Assembly: GCA_965229095.1 (NCBI GenBank)
Contig: OZ245855.1
Location: 1,054,001 to 1,118,000, forward strand
Reading direction: 5' to 3'
Source: Taibaiella sp965229095
GTDB taxonomy: Bacteria > Bacteroidota > Bacteroidia > Chitinophagales > Chitinophagaceae
DNA: 64,000 nucleotides
Every line of letters begins with the position of its first letter. Position 1 is the first letter of the stretch. The translations under genes were made by a program, and so were the position numbers. The notes under the pieces were generated by a model, which did no database searches, was not told the DNA's origin, and was given only the letters and a program-made list of their open reading frames with translations. Below are positions 40,832 through 49,800 of the stretch, one piece after another.

Positions 40832-41638
40832 TTACCTTTTGGATTTATACTGGATCCTGATCAGCATAGGCGTATCCATCTCTATATTATCCCATGTCGT
40901 TTCTATGGTAACGGGCAGATGTGCTTCATTATAGGTGTAATGCCACTTGGTGCCATCATCGGCCCCGGTCATATTGTTCGGGGATATATTTTTTTCAAAA
41001 GGTGATGCTGCATTGGATTGGGGAAAAGGATCAAATTGAAAGACATTTCCGATGCCTAAGTCGGGTTTGTAGTTGCTGTCGTAAGTAAATGTTTTGATCA
41101 CATCTTTATCGCCATCTTCACTATTACGTATGCGCCAGGTCGACTTGACTGCATTGTCTGTAGTCATGTATTCAACAGTGCAATATTCAAAATTGGCATC
41201 ATCAAAGATGCCCTTTATTTTTCCATTATTGTAGTAGGAATAGTTTTTAGCATTGGTCAGGCGCCCGCCTTGGTAGATCTCATCCCTGGTGATCTGCCCT
41301 TCGGCGTTGTACCTTAAAACAATGTCGTGATTGAAATCCGGGTGACTGTAATCGCTAAAGCTGATCTTCTTGACCTTGCCGTTTTCATACTGCAGGTCAT
41401 AATCTGAGCTGGCACCGGTTTCCGGATCTTTAAACTTGCGCTTTACCAGCCTGTTGTTGTCATCATAGATATACTCCGCAATAAGATTGTTGTGGTAGTC
41501 GTATATTTTATCCACCAGGAACCGGCTGCTTTCCTGAAGCGCGTTATCCCCGTTTCCTTTACCGGCATCGCCCCGTCCTTCTTTTCTGCAACCCCATAAG
41601 GCGATTACACTCCAGAGCACTATTATTGTTTTCTTCAT
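40832..41638 (-). CDS. lipoprotein with YD-like repeats
   Basis: This 268-residue protein has a lipoprotein signal (VLWSVIALWGCRKEG) with the lipobox Cys at 17. The body has loose YD-like repeats typical of RHS-type surface proteins but without the RHS core: YDYHNNLIAEYIYDDNNRLV, YDLQYENGKVKK, LRYNAEGQITRDEI. It is predicted to be on the cell surface or in the periplasm. The function is unknown. Confidence 0.75.
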   Translation of the reverse strand: MKKTIIVLWSVIALWGCRKEGRGDAGKGNGDNALQESSRFLVDKIYDYHNNLIAEYIYDDNNRLVKRKFKDPETGASSDYDLQYENGKVKKISFSDYSHPDFNHDIVLRYNAEGQITRDEIYQGGRLTNAKNYSYYNNGKIKGIFDDANFEYCTVEYMTTDNAVKSTWRIRNSEDGDKDVIKTFTYDSNYKPDLGIGNVFQFDPFPQSNAASPFEKNISPNNMTGADDGTKWHYTYNEAHLPVTIETTWDNIEMDTPMLIRIQYKSKR

Positions 41639-41823
41639 AGAGAATGTGATACTTAATTGTATTGGTTATTTATTTCAATTAAGATAAGACGCAAGGAATA
41701 CCGACATTCTTAGAGGGAGGTCCACAACTTCTAAAAAAAACGGAAGATGTTCAATAACTTTTAGGCAGATCCGGTTTTGCAATAAGAGGCTTACTTTTGG
41801 CTAATCGTGATCAAAGTACTTTT

Positions 41824-42108
41824 ATGAATCTTACGCTGAAAAAAGGGCTGGGTGCTATACTGTTTTATATACTTATCATAATTGCCATCAAGAGTTATAT
41901 GGCGACCATACCCAACGGGCCCTGTGTCTCGGCCGGCCCTTTCTTTATTGCGCTGGCCATATTGCTGTTTTTAAACCTGGTTTTCCTCGCGGTGAACGTG
42001 GTTAAACTGGCCAGGGGAAACAAGACAAACAGGGCTTCCGCGGCTATTCACTTCCTTGTTCTTGTAGCTACGATTGCGTACCTGTACTACCTGGAGCAGG
42101 CGCACTAG
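41824..42108 (+). CDS. small membrane protein, unknown
   Basis: The ATG at 41824 gives 94 residues; a TTG start at 41797 is less likely. Three hydrophobic segments (ILFYILIIIAIKSY, GPFFIALAILLFLNLVFLAV, AIHFLVLVATIAYLYYL) make it an integral membrane protein. No family is recognised. It is monocistronic. Confidence 0.65.
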   Translation: MNLTLKKGLGAILFYILIIIAIKSYMATIPNGPCVSAGPFFIALAILLFLNLVFLAVNVVKLARGNKTNRASAAIHFLVLVATIAYLYYLEQAH

Positions 42109-42247
42109 GTATGGGTGACTGGCGTTCCTTACTCACAATTTTACGACACTTTCCTTGCCGGCAACAGGAAGCCGGTATTTAGATGCCCTGTTCTTATAAA
42201 TCGTGGTAACCTTCCTGGTACCATCCATCTGAATAGTGATTTATATC

Positions 42248-42694
42248 ATGACTTTGTATAGCCTGCATTATTATCCTGTTAGCCGGAAGCATTTAATTTT
42301 GAAAATAAAGCATCTGGAAAAGAGATATAAGCCGGAAAGCTCCTATTATATGAATGAAAGCAGGAAATGGCTGACGATACTCAATGAACTTAAATCCGAA
42401 AACGCTCATTTGAAAAACGAGCTTTCGGAAATGATAAAAGGGCGGATAAACATCAGATTTATAGAACAGGCAGAATGGTTTCAGCAACATTTTGTTGAGA
42501 AAGACCAGGTAATAGACTTGTTAAGGCATGAAATCCGCGTACTGCCCAATAATCTATCAGGCCCTAAAATCATTTCTGATGAGGAAATACGCCAATTTAC
42601 TATGCTGAAAAAGGATATAGAACATTTGACATACCAGTTCCAGCAAATGAAAGCCTCCTTTAAGGAATTATTGTCTCAGGCCTGGCAGGACTAG
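42248..42694 (+). CDS. hypothetical coiled-coil protein
   Basis: The ATG at 42248 gives 148 residues rich in Lys, Glu and Leu with heptad-like stretches (LNELKSENAHLKNELSEMIK, MLKKDIEHLTYQFQQMKASF). There is no signal peptide or recognised domain. Its stop codon overlaps that of the convergent REC-CRP gene by a few bases. It is probably real because of coherent composition and length. Confidence 0.6.
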   Translation: MTLYSLHYYPVSRKHLILKIKHLEKRYKPESSYYMNESRKWLTILNELKSENAHLKNELSEMIKGRINIRFIEQAEWFQQHFVEKDQVIDLLRHEIRVLPNNLSGPKIISDEEIRQFTMLKKDIEHLTYQFQQMKASFKELLSQAWQD

Positions 42695-43749
42695 TTGTAC
42701 ATGTTCTCTAGCCTGGTGTAATTTAATAATCTGATTTTGCTGCCGTCCAGTGCGATCAGCTTCTCGTCTTTGAGCTCGCTTAGCATACGGATCAGGGATT
42801 CTTTGGCAACACCGGCAATAGAGGCCAGGTTCTCGCGTGAAAGATTGATGAGAAAATCTTCTTCGTTTTTGGAATTGTATTTTTTGTACAACGTCACCAG
42901 GGCATCCGTCACTTTTTTACGCAACGAATTATAGGCCACAGCAAGTAGCTGCTCTTCTTTTTCACCAATATTACGGGCCAGTATTCCAATAAATTTTTTC
43001 ATGACGGCCGGATTACTGCCTATTAATGCTTCAAACTCGGCACGTGGAATTATAGCCAGCTCGGTATCTTCCAGGGCCTCGGCGGTTTCATGATAAACCC
43101 TGCCCTCCATGAGCGGAATATAACCAAGGAAGTCGCCTTCATTGTACAACCCGATAATCAGCTCTTTGCCTTCCTCATTCCGCTTATAGGTCTTTACTTT
43201 CCCTTTTTGAACATAAAACAGCCTCGATGGGTGATTGCCTTCAGAATAGATTACCTGCTTTTTCTTATACCGGTCTATATTCCGGTCCTCCTTCAAGGCT
43301 TGTAGATAATCTGTTCCCGATGAAATGCTGATCAGTTCGTCAACTCCCTGAAGGTTGACCGGCAAAGCCTGTTTCATACGGTCGGCTTTCTTTAGCCGTA
43401 CCTCAATAGCATTCAGCAGCTCTGTACCATCAAATGGTTTTGTAATATAATCGTCGGCGCCCATTTCCATGCCTTTCCTGATTTCATTGCGTTCCGACTT
43501 AGCGGTTAAAAAGATAAAAGGTATGCCTTGTAGGTCCACGTTCTTTTGGATCATATACAGAACGCCATAGCCATCCAACACAGGCATCATGATGTCACAG
43601 ATAATCATATCCGGCTTTTCCTGGACCGCCTTGGCCACACCATCCTTTCCGTTTCCGGCAGTATGTACCTTGTAACCGGCCAGTTCCAATATTTCTGCCA
43701 TGTTTTCCCTGATCTCGGCATTGTCTTCAATAAGTAGTATTGCTTTCAT
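42691..43749 (-). CDS. response regulator fused to a Crp/Fnr-type regulator
   Basis: This 352-residue protein joins a receiver domain (1-120; Asp52 in MIICDIMMPVLDG) to a cyclic-nucleotide-binding-like domain (about 150-270; RLFYVQKGKVKTYKRNEEGK). A Crp helix-turn-helix follows (about 300-345; NLASIAGVAKESLIRMLSEL). Phosphorylation would thus control a Crp-like output. Its start overlaps the end of the PAS kinase gene by 23 bp, so the two form a translationally coupled two-component system, probably for redox, energy or nitric-oxide-type sensing; the signal is not readable. Confidence 0.92.
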   Translation of the reverse strand: MKAILLIEDNAEIRENMAEILELAGYKVHTAGNGKDGVAKAVQEKPDMIICDIMMPVLDGYGVLYMIQKNVDLQGIPFIFLTAKSERNEIRKGMEMGADDYITKPFDGTELLNAIEVRLKKADRMKQALPVNLQGVDELISISSGTDYLQALKEDRNIDRYKKKQVIYSEGNHPSRLFYVQKGKVKTYKRNEEGKELIIGLYNEGDFLGYIPLMEGRVYHETAEALEDTELAIIPRAEFEALIGSNPAVMKKFIGILARNIGEKEEQLLAVAYNSLRKKVTDALVTLYKKYNSKNEEDFLINLSRENLASIAGVAKESLIRMLSELKDEKLIALDGSKIRLLNYTRLENMYN

Positions 43750-45349
43750 AGTGCTCCTGTGCTGCTTTAGGCGTAAAGTTGAGTTCGAACTGGGTTCCGG
43801 TTCCGATCCGGCTGTTGCATGAAATAGTGCCGTTCATTAATTCCGCATATTTACTTACTATATGGAGGCCAAGGCCCGTACCTTGTATATGAGCGGCATT
43901 GGAACCCCGGAAAAAACGTTCGCATAAATGCTGCAGATCTTCTTCGGGAATGCCTATTCCTTTGTCTGCAACCTTTAAAACAAATGCATGGTCTGTCAAT
44001 TTGCTGTTTAATTCTATTATAGAGTCCTCAGGAGCGAATTTAATGGCATTGGACAATAGGTTCATGACAATATGTTTCATTAATGAAGGATCCAGATCCA
44101 CCATGCGGTTCCCTTCGTGTGTATAGCGTATGGATTGTCCTGTTTTAAGCAATCCATTCAGTTCGCTGATAATTTGTTCTAAGTGCTGTTTAATATCAAA
44201 GGTAACAATGCGAACCTGGATTTTGCCTTCTTCTATTTTACCTACGGACAAGAAATCGTTTAGAATATCGGTGAGCATATTTACTGAAGACACAATGCGC
44301 TGCACATGCTTTTCCCGCTTAGGATGATCTTCCTTCTCTTCGTATTTGGAAACAAGGTATGCTGATGAAAGTATGGTACTAAGCGGGGTTCGAAATTCAT
44401 GCGAAGCCATTGAAACAAACCTTGACTTAAGTTCGCTTAGCTCCTTTTCTTTCTCGAGCGTAATACGAAGGTCTGTCTCGGCGTTCTTTCTTTCAGAGAT
44501 ATCCATGGCAATACCTAAGTAGCCTTCGATCTCTCCCAAAGTATTACGCATCGCAGTAAACGTCTGCGAGACGGGAAAATGACTTTTGTTTTTGCGGATA
44601 TACATTAATTCCCGCTCGTTGCGTTGACCGGTATTGGCACCTGCAATAAGATCCGCAAGATTTCCTTCTTCGTCGTTCAGGAATAACCGGGGATTTTCTT
44701 TTCCTACCAGTTCTTCCGCCCTGTAACCCAACTGCCTTTCAGCGGCCGGGTTGAACATCCTGATCGTTCCTGTTATATCAGTAACAAAAATAATGGCCTC
44801 AGCATGATCCCATATGTTGTTCAGGAATATATTAACCCGGTTCAACTCTGCATCTTTGGTTTCCGTTTCTGCTATAAGCGCTGCCAACTGCTCTACGGTA
44901 CTGGTGAGCGTTTGGGTCCGTTCATCGATTTTTTTTTCCAGCTCTTCATTAAGCTGTTGCAATGCCTGTTCCGCTTCTTTACGTTTGGAGATATCACTCA
45001 AAAAAGCAATAACATACCTGCCCTGTCCGGTTTCATAATTGCCCAGGCTCACTTCAACAGGGAATTCACTTCCATCTTTGCGTGATGCGTATAGATCCAT
45101 CCCCATTCCCATAGGCCTTGTCTTTGGATGCATATTATAATGTTCAACATGACCGACATGCCGCTGTTGGAACCGTTCCGGAATCAGTTTTTCAATTCTC
45201 TGGCCCAGTAACTCTTTTTCGGTATAGCCAAACTGTGCCAGCAGGAAGGGGTTGACCAGCACAATTGTTCCCCACTCATCAGCGACCATGATACCCATGG
45301 AGGCATTCGTAAATAATGCATCGAATCCTATTCCGGTAGCTTTGTTCAT
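43727..45349 (-). CDS. PAS-domain sensor histidine kinase
   Basis: This 540-residue soluble kinase has two PAS domains (about 8-125, FTNASMGIMVADEWGTIVLV; about 178-295, EAIIFVTDITGTIRMFNPAA) joined by a coiled coil. The HisKA domain has MASHEFRTPLSTIL with His317, and the HATPase has HIVMNLLSNAIKFAPE, DKGIGIPEEDL and GTGLGLHIV. No transmembrane segment is visible, so it senses an internal cue such as redox or a bound cofactor. It is the first gene of the pair with the REC-CRP regulator. Confidence 0.93.
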   Translation of the reverse strand: MNKATGIGFDALFTNASMGIMVADEWGTIVLVNPFLLAQFGYTEKELLGQRIEKLIPERFQQRHVGHVEHYNMHPKTRPMGMGMDLYASRKDGSEFPVEVSLGNYETGQGRYVIAFLSDISKRKEAEQALQQLNEELEKKIDERTQTLTSTVEQLAALIAETETKDAELNRVNIFLNNIWDHAEAIIFVTDITGTIRMFNPAAERQLGYRAEELVGKENPRLFLNDEEGNLADLIAGANTGQRNERELMYIRKNKSHFPVSQTFTAMRNTLGEIEGYLGIAMDISERKNAETDLRITLEKEKELSELKSRFVSMASHEFRTPLSTILSSAYLVSKYEEKEDHPKREKHVQRIVSSVNMLTDILNDFLSVGKIEEGKIQVRIVTFDIKQHLEQIISELNGLLKTGQSIRYTHEGNRMVDLDPSLMKHIVMNLLSNAIKFAPEDSIIELNSKLTDHAFVLKVADKGIGIPEEDLQHLCERFFRGSNAAHIQGTGLGLHIVSKYAELMNGTISCNSRIGTGTQFELNFTPKAAQEHYESNTTY

Positions 45350-45494
45350 GACGATGAGCCTTAGTGCCGCAAATATACCTATAATTCTATGTGCTTTTAG
45401 CGCTTAGCCCCTTAAGATAAGATAGCAACAATTAGGTCTGTTCAATTTCCCTGTAGTATTTGAATCTGAATTCTTCATTCAGTCAACCTTAAAA

Positions 45495-45665
45495 ATGATA
45501 GGTGTTATGGAAATATCGGAAATCTGGGAAGAATTTGAAAGACTTCTAATAGAAACAGACTTTGACAAGATATTTCAAGGGACATTCCAAGTCCCTAAAC
45601 CAAAAGAAAAGCCATCTGAATGGATGGCTTTATTATTTCACGAAATCGCTTTGTGTAAAAATTAA
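45495..45665 (+). CDS. small acidic protein (possible gene below 60 residues)
   Basis: The frame from ATG 45495 encodes 56 residues (ATG 45507 gives 52): MEISEIWEEFERLLIETDFD, then a Pro/Lys-rich stretch VPKPKEKPSEW and a tail ending in CKN. Codon use and the alternation of acidic and hydrophobic residues look protein-like. It lies between two minus-strand genes and ends 17 bp from the sigma factor stop. No family is recognised and no clear ribosome-binding site is visible. Confidence 0.45.
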   Translation: MIGVMEISEIWEEFERLLIETDFDKIFQGTFQVPKPKEKPSEWMALLFHEIALCKN

Positions 45666-45681
45666 AGTCGCATATTAATGC

Positions 45682-46536
45682 CTAATTTTTATCCCTATCA
45701 CGGTCAAAGAAATCATCAATTTCGCCGATTGCAGTTCTAAGGCATCTCATTATTTCTTCGTGAAAATCGGTACCGGAAGCATGTAATGGGTCTATAGATT
45801 TTACCAGGAGTTCCCTTAGTTCAAAAAGTTGTTCCCTGTTGTATTTTTTTGATGCTTTTACCAATTCCAATTTCATCAACTCTTCTTGCTGATTTTGCTT
45901 GGGGTTGAAAATTTCATTTATATGGCTACATTGATGACAAACGCCTTCCTGGTTGATTAATGCACATCTATGTTCAAAAATATCTGTCATTGTATTTCTT
46001 GCATCGTTGAGCAAATGTTTTATAACACCTTCTGTTTTTTCAAGAATATGACCGATTTCCTTTACCTGAAAATCGTACATATTTTTCAGGATCAATGCCA
46101 CTTGATTTTCAATAGGCAATGTTTTTGAAATGCAAGTAAAACAATAGTCAATATGTTCCTTCATTTCGTAAGCTCCTGCAGGTGAAGTATCGTGAACCAT
46201 CCAAAAAACTTGCCTGATTTCTTCCGAGCCTATAGCCAAATCTGCTGCATGATCTTGTGCATCGGGAAGCCATCTTTTTTTCTTTCGTAAGTGGTCATAA
46301 GCAAGATTTGTGGCTATTTTAAATACCCAGGTTTTAAGAGAAGCGTCCCGATTGAAGGTTGATATTTTAGTGAATGCTTTTATAAAAGTATCGTGTGTTA
46401 AATCATCTACATCGTCTCGGTCTGTAAGTAAACGATATAAGTATGATTTTAGCTGATTTTGAAATTCGGCAAACAAGGTTTGGAATGCAATAATGTCGCC
46501 CGAAGCAGCCAGTTTAAGTATGTCTTCTTTTTCCAT
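45682..46536 (-). CDS. RNA polymerase sigma-70 family factor with C-terminal extension
   Basis: The ATG at 46536 gives 284 residues starting MEKEDILKLAASGDIIAFQT. Region 2 reads DVDDLTHDTFIKAFTKIS and SLKTWVFKIATNLAYDHLRK. Region 4 is at about 120-180 (VALILKNMYDFQVKEIGHIL). A C-terminal extension of about 100 residues follows, opening with a Cys-rich stretch (HRCALINQEGVCHQCSHINE) that may bind zinc or sense redox state. ECF-type factors usually end after region 4. It lies 59 bp downstream of an SDR gene on the same strand, suggesting co-expression. The regulon is unknown. Confidence 0.85.
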   Translation of the reverse strand: MEKEDILKLAASGDIIAFQTLFAEFQNQLKSYLYRLLTDRDDVDDLTHDTFIKAFTKISTFNRDASLKTWVFKIATNLAYDHLRKKKRWLPDAQDHAADLAIGSEEIRQVFWMVHDTSPAGAYEMKEHIDYCFTCISKTLPIENQVALILKNMYDFQVKEIGHILEKTEGVIKHLLNDARNTMTDIFEHRCALINQEGVCHQCSHINEIFNPKQNQQEELMKLELVKASKKYNREQLFELRELLVKSIDPLHASGTDFHEEIMRCLRTAIGEIDDFFDRDRDKN

Positions 46537-46595
46537 TAGATCAATAGAAATAAAGTGGTTGCAATTTTTTATACCAAACTGCAACCACTAATGTA

Positions 46596-47399
46596 CTATA
46601 ATATGTTCATCTTGCCACAATCTACATCTATGACGTGGCTATTGAATGCAATGCCATTTTCACTTGCAAGAAATGCTGCAGTTTCACCAACGTGTTTCAA
46701 AGAAGGGCTTGTTTTCAAAATGTCAAACGCTTTGTATTGTGCAACTATTTGTTCCGCAGGTATGCCGTATTTCTGTGCAACATCATTAATAAAACCGGCG
46801 ATTCTTTTTGTTTCCATTAATGCTCCGGGGCAAATACCGATAACTTTTATTCCATTTACACCCCATTCAGCAGCCATTACTCTTGTCAAGCCTTCAATGG
46901 CAGCACTCGCCGCAGTAATTCCTGCAACATTAGGAAGTTTAGAGCGGGATAGAGCGGCTGTCAAAAGCAGGATGGTTCCTTCTGTTTGTGTTTGTATCAT
47001 ATACTTTGCCGCCACTCTTGAAGTAAGAAACTGTGAGCCACAAATCTTTTTTATAGGTGCCATAAATTGTTCAAGAGTCGCTTCTGTTGTGGGTGGGCGT
47101 CCGCCCATTTCCTCATAGTTTGCACCAATCCCATTGAATACAATATCCAATTTTCCATTGTCGGTAATTACTTTTCTTAAGAAATTGTCAATCTCTCTTT
47201 CATTCAAGGCATCTACCTGTGCCACATCAACATTGCCGCCAGTTTCATTAAGCTCTTTTGCCAGTGATTTTACGACATCAAAGTTTCGCGCTGTGATGTA
47301 CAACTTTGTTCCATGTTCGGAAAATGAACGGGCAACCGCTCCTGCAATTTCCCCGGATGCCGCAAATACTACAGCTACTTTGTCTTTTAGATGTGTCAT
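46596..47399 (-). CDS. SDR family protein lacking the canonical catalytic Tyr-Lys pair
   Basis: This 267-residue Rossmann-fold protein resembles classical short-chain dehydrogenases (KVAVVFAASGEIAGAVARSF at the N-terminus, IDNFLRKVITDNGKLDIVFN, MAAEWGVNGIKVIGICPGAL). The nucleotide motif TGxxxGxG is altered to AASGEIAG. Where YxxxK is expected, the sequence reads NVAGITAASAAIEGLTR, with no Tyr or Lys in place. It may be a non-catalytic or divergent SDR. It probably shares a transcript with the downstream sigma factor gene. Confidence 0.8.
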   Translation of the reverse strand: MTHLKDKVAVVFAASGEIAGAVARSFSEHGTKLYITARNFDVVKSLAKELNETGGNVDVAQVDALNEREIDNFLRKVITDNGKLDIVFNGIGANYEEMGGRPPTTEATLEQFMAPIKKICGSQFLTSRVAAKYMIQTQTEGTILLLTAALSRSKLPNVAGITAASAAIEGLTRVMAAEWGVNGIKVIGICPGALMETKRIAGFINDVAQKYGIPAEQIVAQYKAFDILKTSPSLKHVGETAAFLASENGIAFNSHVIDVDCGKMNIL

Positions 47400-47751
47400 T
47401 TTTATATGATTTTATCTATTGACGTTTGAGCCGGATAAAACGGTCGGGAATTTTTATGAAAATTCAATTTTGCTCTGTAATGCCTTTATTATTAACCGGT
47501 TGTAGTTTTCTCTTTATAGGAGAAATGTAGAAGCCAATATTAGCCCGGAAGAAGCCGGCCAAAGGATTAAGAAACTGTGAGCCGAAAGAGACCTGATAGC
47601 TTCGGTGTGAGCTAAGAAGATAGGTCAACAATAATTAAAGAAGACCGGCAATATAACCGGTCTTCTGCATATTTGCCCACAACCGTTATACCAGTCCTCT
47701 TTGTTGGTTTATTTATACACTTGGAATTATCGTTTTTGTTCATACAAAGTA
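47400..47751. other. intergenic region with a hairpin, no gene seen
   Basis: The 352 bp contain the SDR promoter at the left and a terminator hairpin at 47639-47666. A short frame near 47530-47577 (NISPEEAGQRIKKL, stop) looks like a gene-end remnant but is too short to assign. Confidence 0.5.
47639..47666 (-). terminator. terminator after the HD-domain gene
   Basis: AGAAGACCGG and CCGGTCTTCT form a perfect 10-bp stem around eight bases. On the minus strand it is followed by TTTAATTATTG, 86 bp after the HD-domain stop. Confidence 0.6.
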
Positions 47752-48402
47752 TTACTCACTCCAGGGCGAATGAAGAATGCAATCGCAGAAATTCTTCCTC
47801 TTGAAATTCGGTATCATGAAAGCGCATACATCGGCTTTAATATTTCCGAAGGTGGTCTCAATTTTGTGCTCAAATCCACCAAAAAATGTAGGAATAATTT
47901 TCTTCTTGAAATCGTTTCTAGGAAAAGCCTTAACGATTTCTTCCCGGTGCCCGGTACTTAAATGCTCATAACCCTCGCCCATTACATCCAACCCGACACC
48001 TGAATACATTAAAGCTACTTCGTTTTCTTTATGTTCCGCAATGCCGATGGTGGTGTGTAATGCAATGGTATCCCATACCAGTTGTAGTTTTTCCTTCGGT
48101 ACTCCATGATCCTTCAAAAAATCACGTGCTGCGTTGGCTCCATCCACTTCAAAGCGCAAGTCTTCGCTGCTATAATGTGACACGAGACCTAAATCATGAA
48201 ATACAGATGCTACATACAACAACTCGGTGTCGTGTGCCCTATTATTACGCTGGGCATTCAACGATGAAAACAGAAAAACACGGAGGGAATGGTTATAGAT
48301 AAACTCTGTACCATGCTCCAATAAAAGCTCTGTAGCCTGAGTAGCGATTGCGCTGTCCGGAATAGCAATACCAGCTACTTGTTTTAAACGATTTACTGAC
48401 AT
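47752..48402 (-). CDS. HD domain-containing phosphohydrolase (cyanamide hydratase-like)
   Basis: This 216-residue protein has the HD signature: NHSLRVFLFSSL supplies the first His and VASVFHDLGLVSHYS the His-Asp pair. DTIALHTTIGIAEH adds later metal ligands. The order resembles the cyanamide hydratase-like HD family. Metal-dependent hydrolysis or hydration is likely; the substrate is unknown. It lies downstream of the AraC-family gene on the same strand, probably under its control. Confidence 0.85.
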   Translation of the reverse strand: MSVNRLKQVAGIAIPDSAIATQATELLLEHGTEFIYNHSLRVFLFSSLNAQRNNRAHDTELLYVASVFHDLGLVSHYSSEDLRFEVDGANAARDFLKDHGVPKEKLQLVWDTIALHTTIGIAEHKENEVALMYSGVGLDVMGEGYEHLSTGHREEIVKAFPRNDFKKKIIPTFFGGFEHKIETTFGNIKADVCAFMIPNFKRKNFCDCILHSPWSE

Positions 48403-48495
48403 AAGTTAATTGATTTCTCGCAAAATTACCTTCGTCAAATGCCTCGGAGAATATCAATAAATGCGTTTGTGATGTCAAAATTTCATCAGGAGTTG

Positions 48496-49353
48496 CTACA
48501 GCCCAATACTAATAAACTGGCTGCGGTAAGCAGCAGGAGACAGCTTTGTATTCTTTTTAAAGAAATGGCTGAATTGTTCGGAACTATTAAAATTAAGCTC
48601 GTAAGCTATTTCTTTTACAGCATAAGAACTAAACTGTAAAAACCGTTTTGCTTCGGCTATAATCTGACCATTGATAATTTCTTTTGCACTATTGCCACTA
48701 CACCTTTTACAAAGTTCGCTCAGTCTGCGTGCTGTAATGTTCAACATTTCCGCATAGTCATTTACCGCGTGAGAACTGCGGTATTGAGAGCTAAGTAACT
48801 CCATAAATTTCCGATACAGAATATAATCCTGGCTATCAAAAGCGGCCTCTTCCGTTAGCTTTATATTTGCCAGCTTAATCATAATAATTTTCAGGTAGGC
48901 GGCGAGAGCATCCATTTGATTGATGTATTGTGGTGCATTGTACTCATTTAGTAAAATATTGAACAAAAATGACAGTTCGCTTACCTCCGAATTATTGAGT
49001 TGTAATCGTTGATTGGCACCTGTATTATTAAACAGCACTGCTTTGCAATTGCTTGCGCTTTGAGGTGCTTTCTCCCAAAAACAATCTCCAAAAGAAATAA
49101 TGTAGCCAGTGATAATGGCGGAATTCCTAAATTGATAAATCTGTCCTTTGGACATCAGGAACATTTCGTGGCTTCTTACTTCGAATGAATTATTGTCGAT
49201 AATTAGCGTTCCAGCTCCTTTTTCAATCATCACTATGCGGTGATAGCTAAGCCTGTTGGAGATTTCTGTATCTACCAGGCATCTATCTACCCGCTCAATC
49301 GAGAAGGAGCTGGTAATTGCAGGCTCCGTATAAATATCTTTAACCAACTTCAT
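48496..49353 (-). CDS. AraC family transcriptional regulator
   Basis: This 285-residue regulator has an N-terminal cupin-like sensor region (about 20-150; MIEKGAGTLIIDNNSFEVRS). Its C-terminal AraC domain includes YAEMLNITARRLSELCKRCS and VKEIAYELNFNSSEQFSHFF. It is 93 bp upstream of the HD-domain gene on the same strand, suggesting that it regulates it. The ligand is unknown. Confidence 0.9.
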   Translation of the reverse strand: MKLVKDIYTEPAITSSFSIERVDRCLVDTEISNRLSYHRIVMIEKGAGTLIIDNNSFEVRSHEMFLMSKGQIYQFRNSAIITGYIISFGDCFWEKAPQSASNCKAVLFNNTGANQRLQLNNSEVSELSFLFNILLNEYNAPQYINQMDALAAYLKIIMIKLANIKLTEEAAFDSQDYILYRKFMELLSSQYRSSHAVNDYAEMLNITARRLSELCKRCSGNSAKEIINGQIIAEAKRFLQFSSYAVKEIAYELNFNSSEQFSHFFKKNTKLSPAAYRSQFISIGL

Positions 49354-49605
49354 TGAATAGCCCTTTTTGTAAAGATAAAAAATGTACGACTATGCCTTGG
49401 CTTGTTTGTCTGAGCATATACTGGTCAGTAATAATAGCGGGGATTTGTTATATAGACAATGCTAAAAACTACAGAACCAATATCAAAATATTCCCCAGAA
49501 AAGCTACTCGCTCATTTATACCAAATGCTGTAAATCCAAGTCAGCTTGATGTACTATAATGACCAATACTGCAAACAACTGCATCCTGTATATATATTAT
49601 AAAGG
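49354..49605. other. intergenic region, no gene accepted
   Basis: A plus-strand frame beginning opposite the AraC start (49353-49559) encodes a low-quality product and overlaps the expected AraC promoter. I do not accept it as a gene. Confidence 0.4.
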
Positions 49606-49773
49606 GCTGTGACAGCCGGTTTACATGATAGCCCTGCCCTTAACGAGCCAATCGCTAATAGGATTAAGCATGTACAAAAAGGATTTGCACGGCTTGATTT
49701 TAATTCTTTGGAATGGAGTGAAGCAGCCATTAATCTGGAGGCTGCTATAAAACTTCGTTCCGGGAACAGGTGA
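49606..49773 (+). pseudogene. short gene-end remnant, unknown
   Basis: An open frame of 56 codons without a good start begins after a stop at about 49600. It encodes protein-like sequence (AVTAGLHDSPALNEPIANRI, then KGFARLDFNSLEWSEAAINL). It ends at the TGA at 49773, 27 bp before the convergent HxlR gene. It resembles the C-terminal end of a lost gene; the family is not recognised. Confidence 0.35.
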
Positions 49774-49800
49774 GGAAACGAACCATAGGGTAGTAGCTAT

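Noticed and set aside
49353..49559. 68-codon plus-strand open frame
   Set aside because: It starts opposite the AraC-family start codon, covers its promoter and has a low-quality product.
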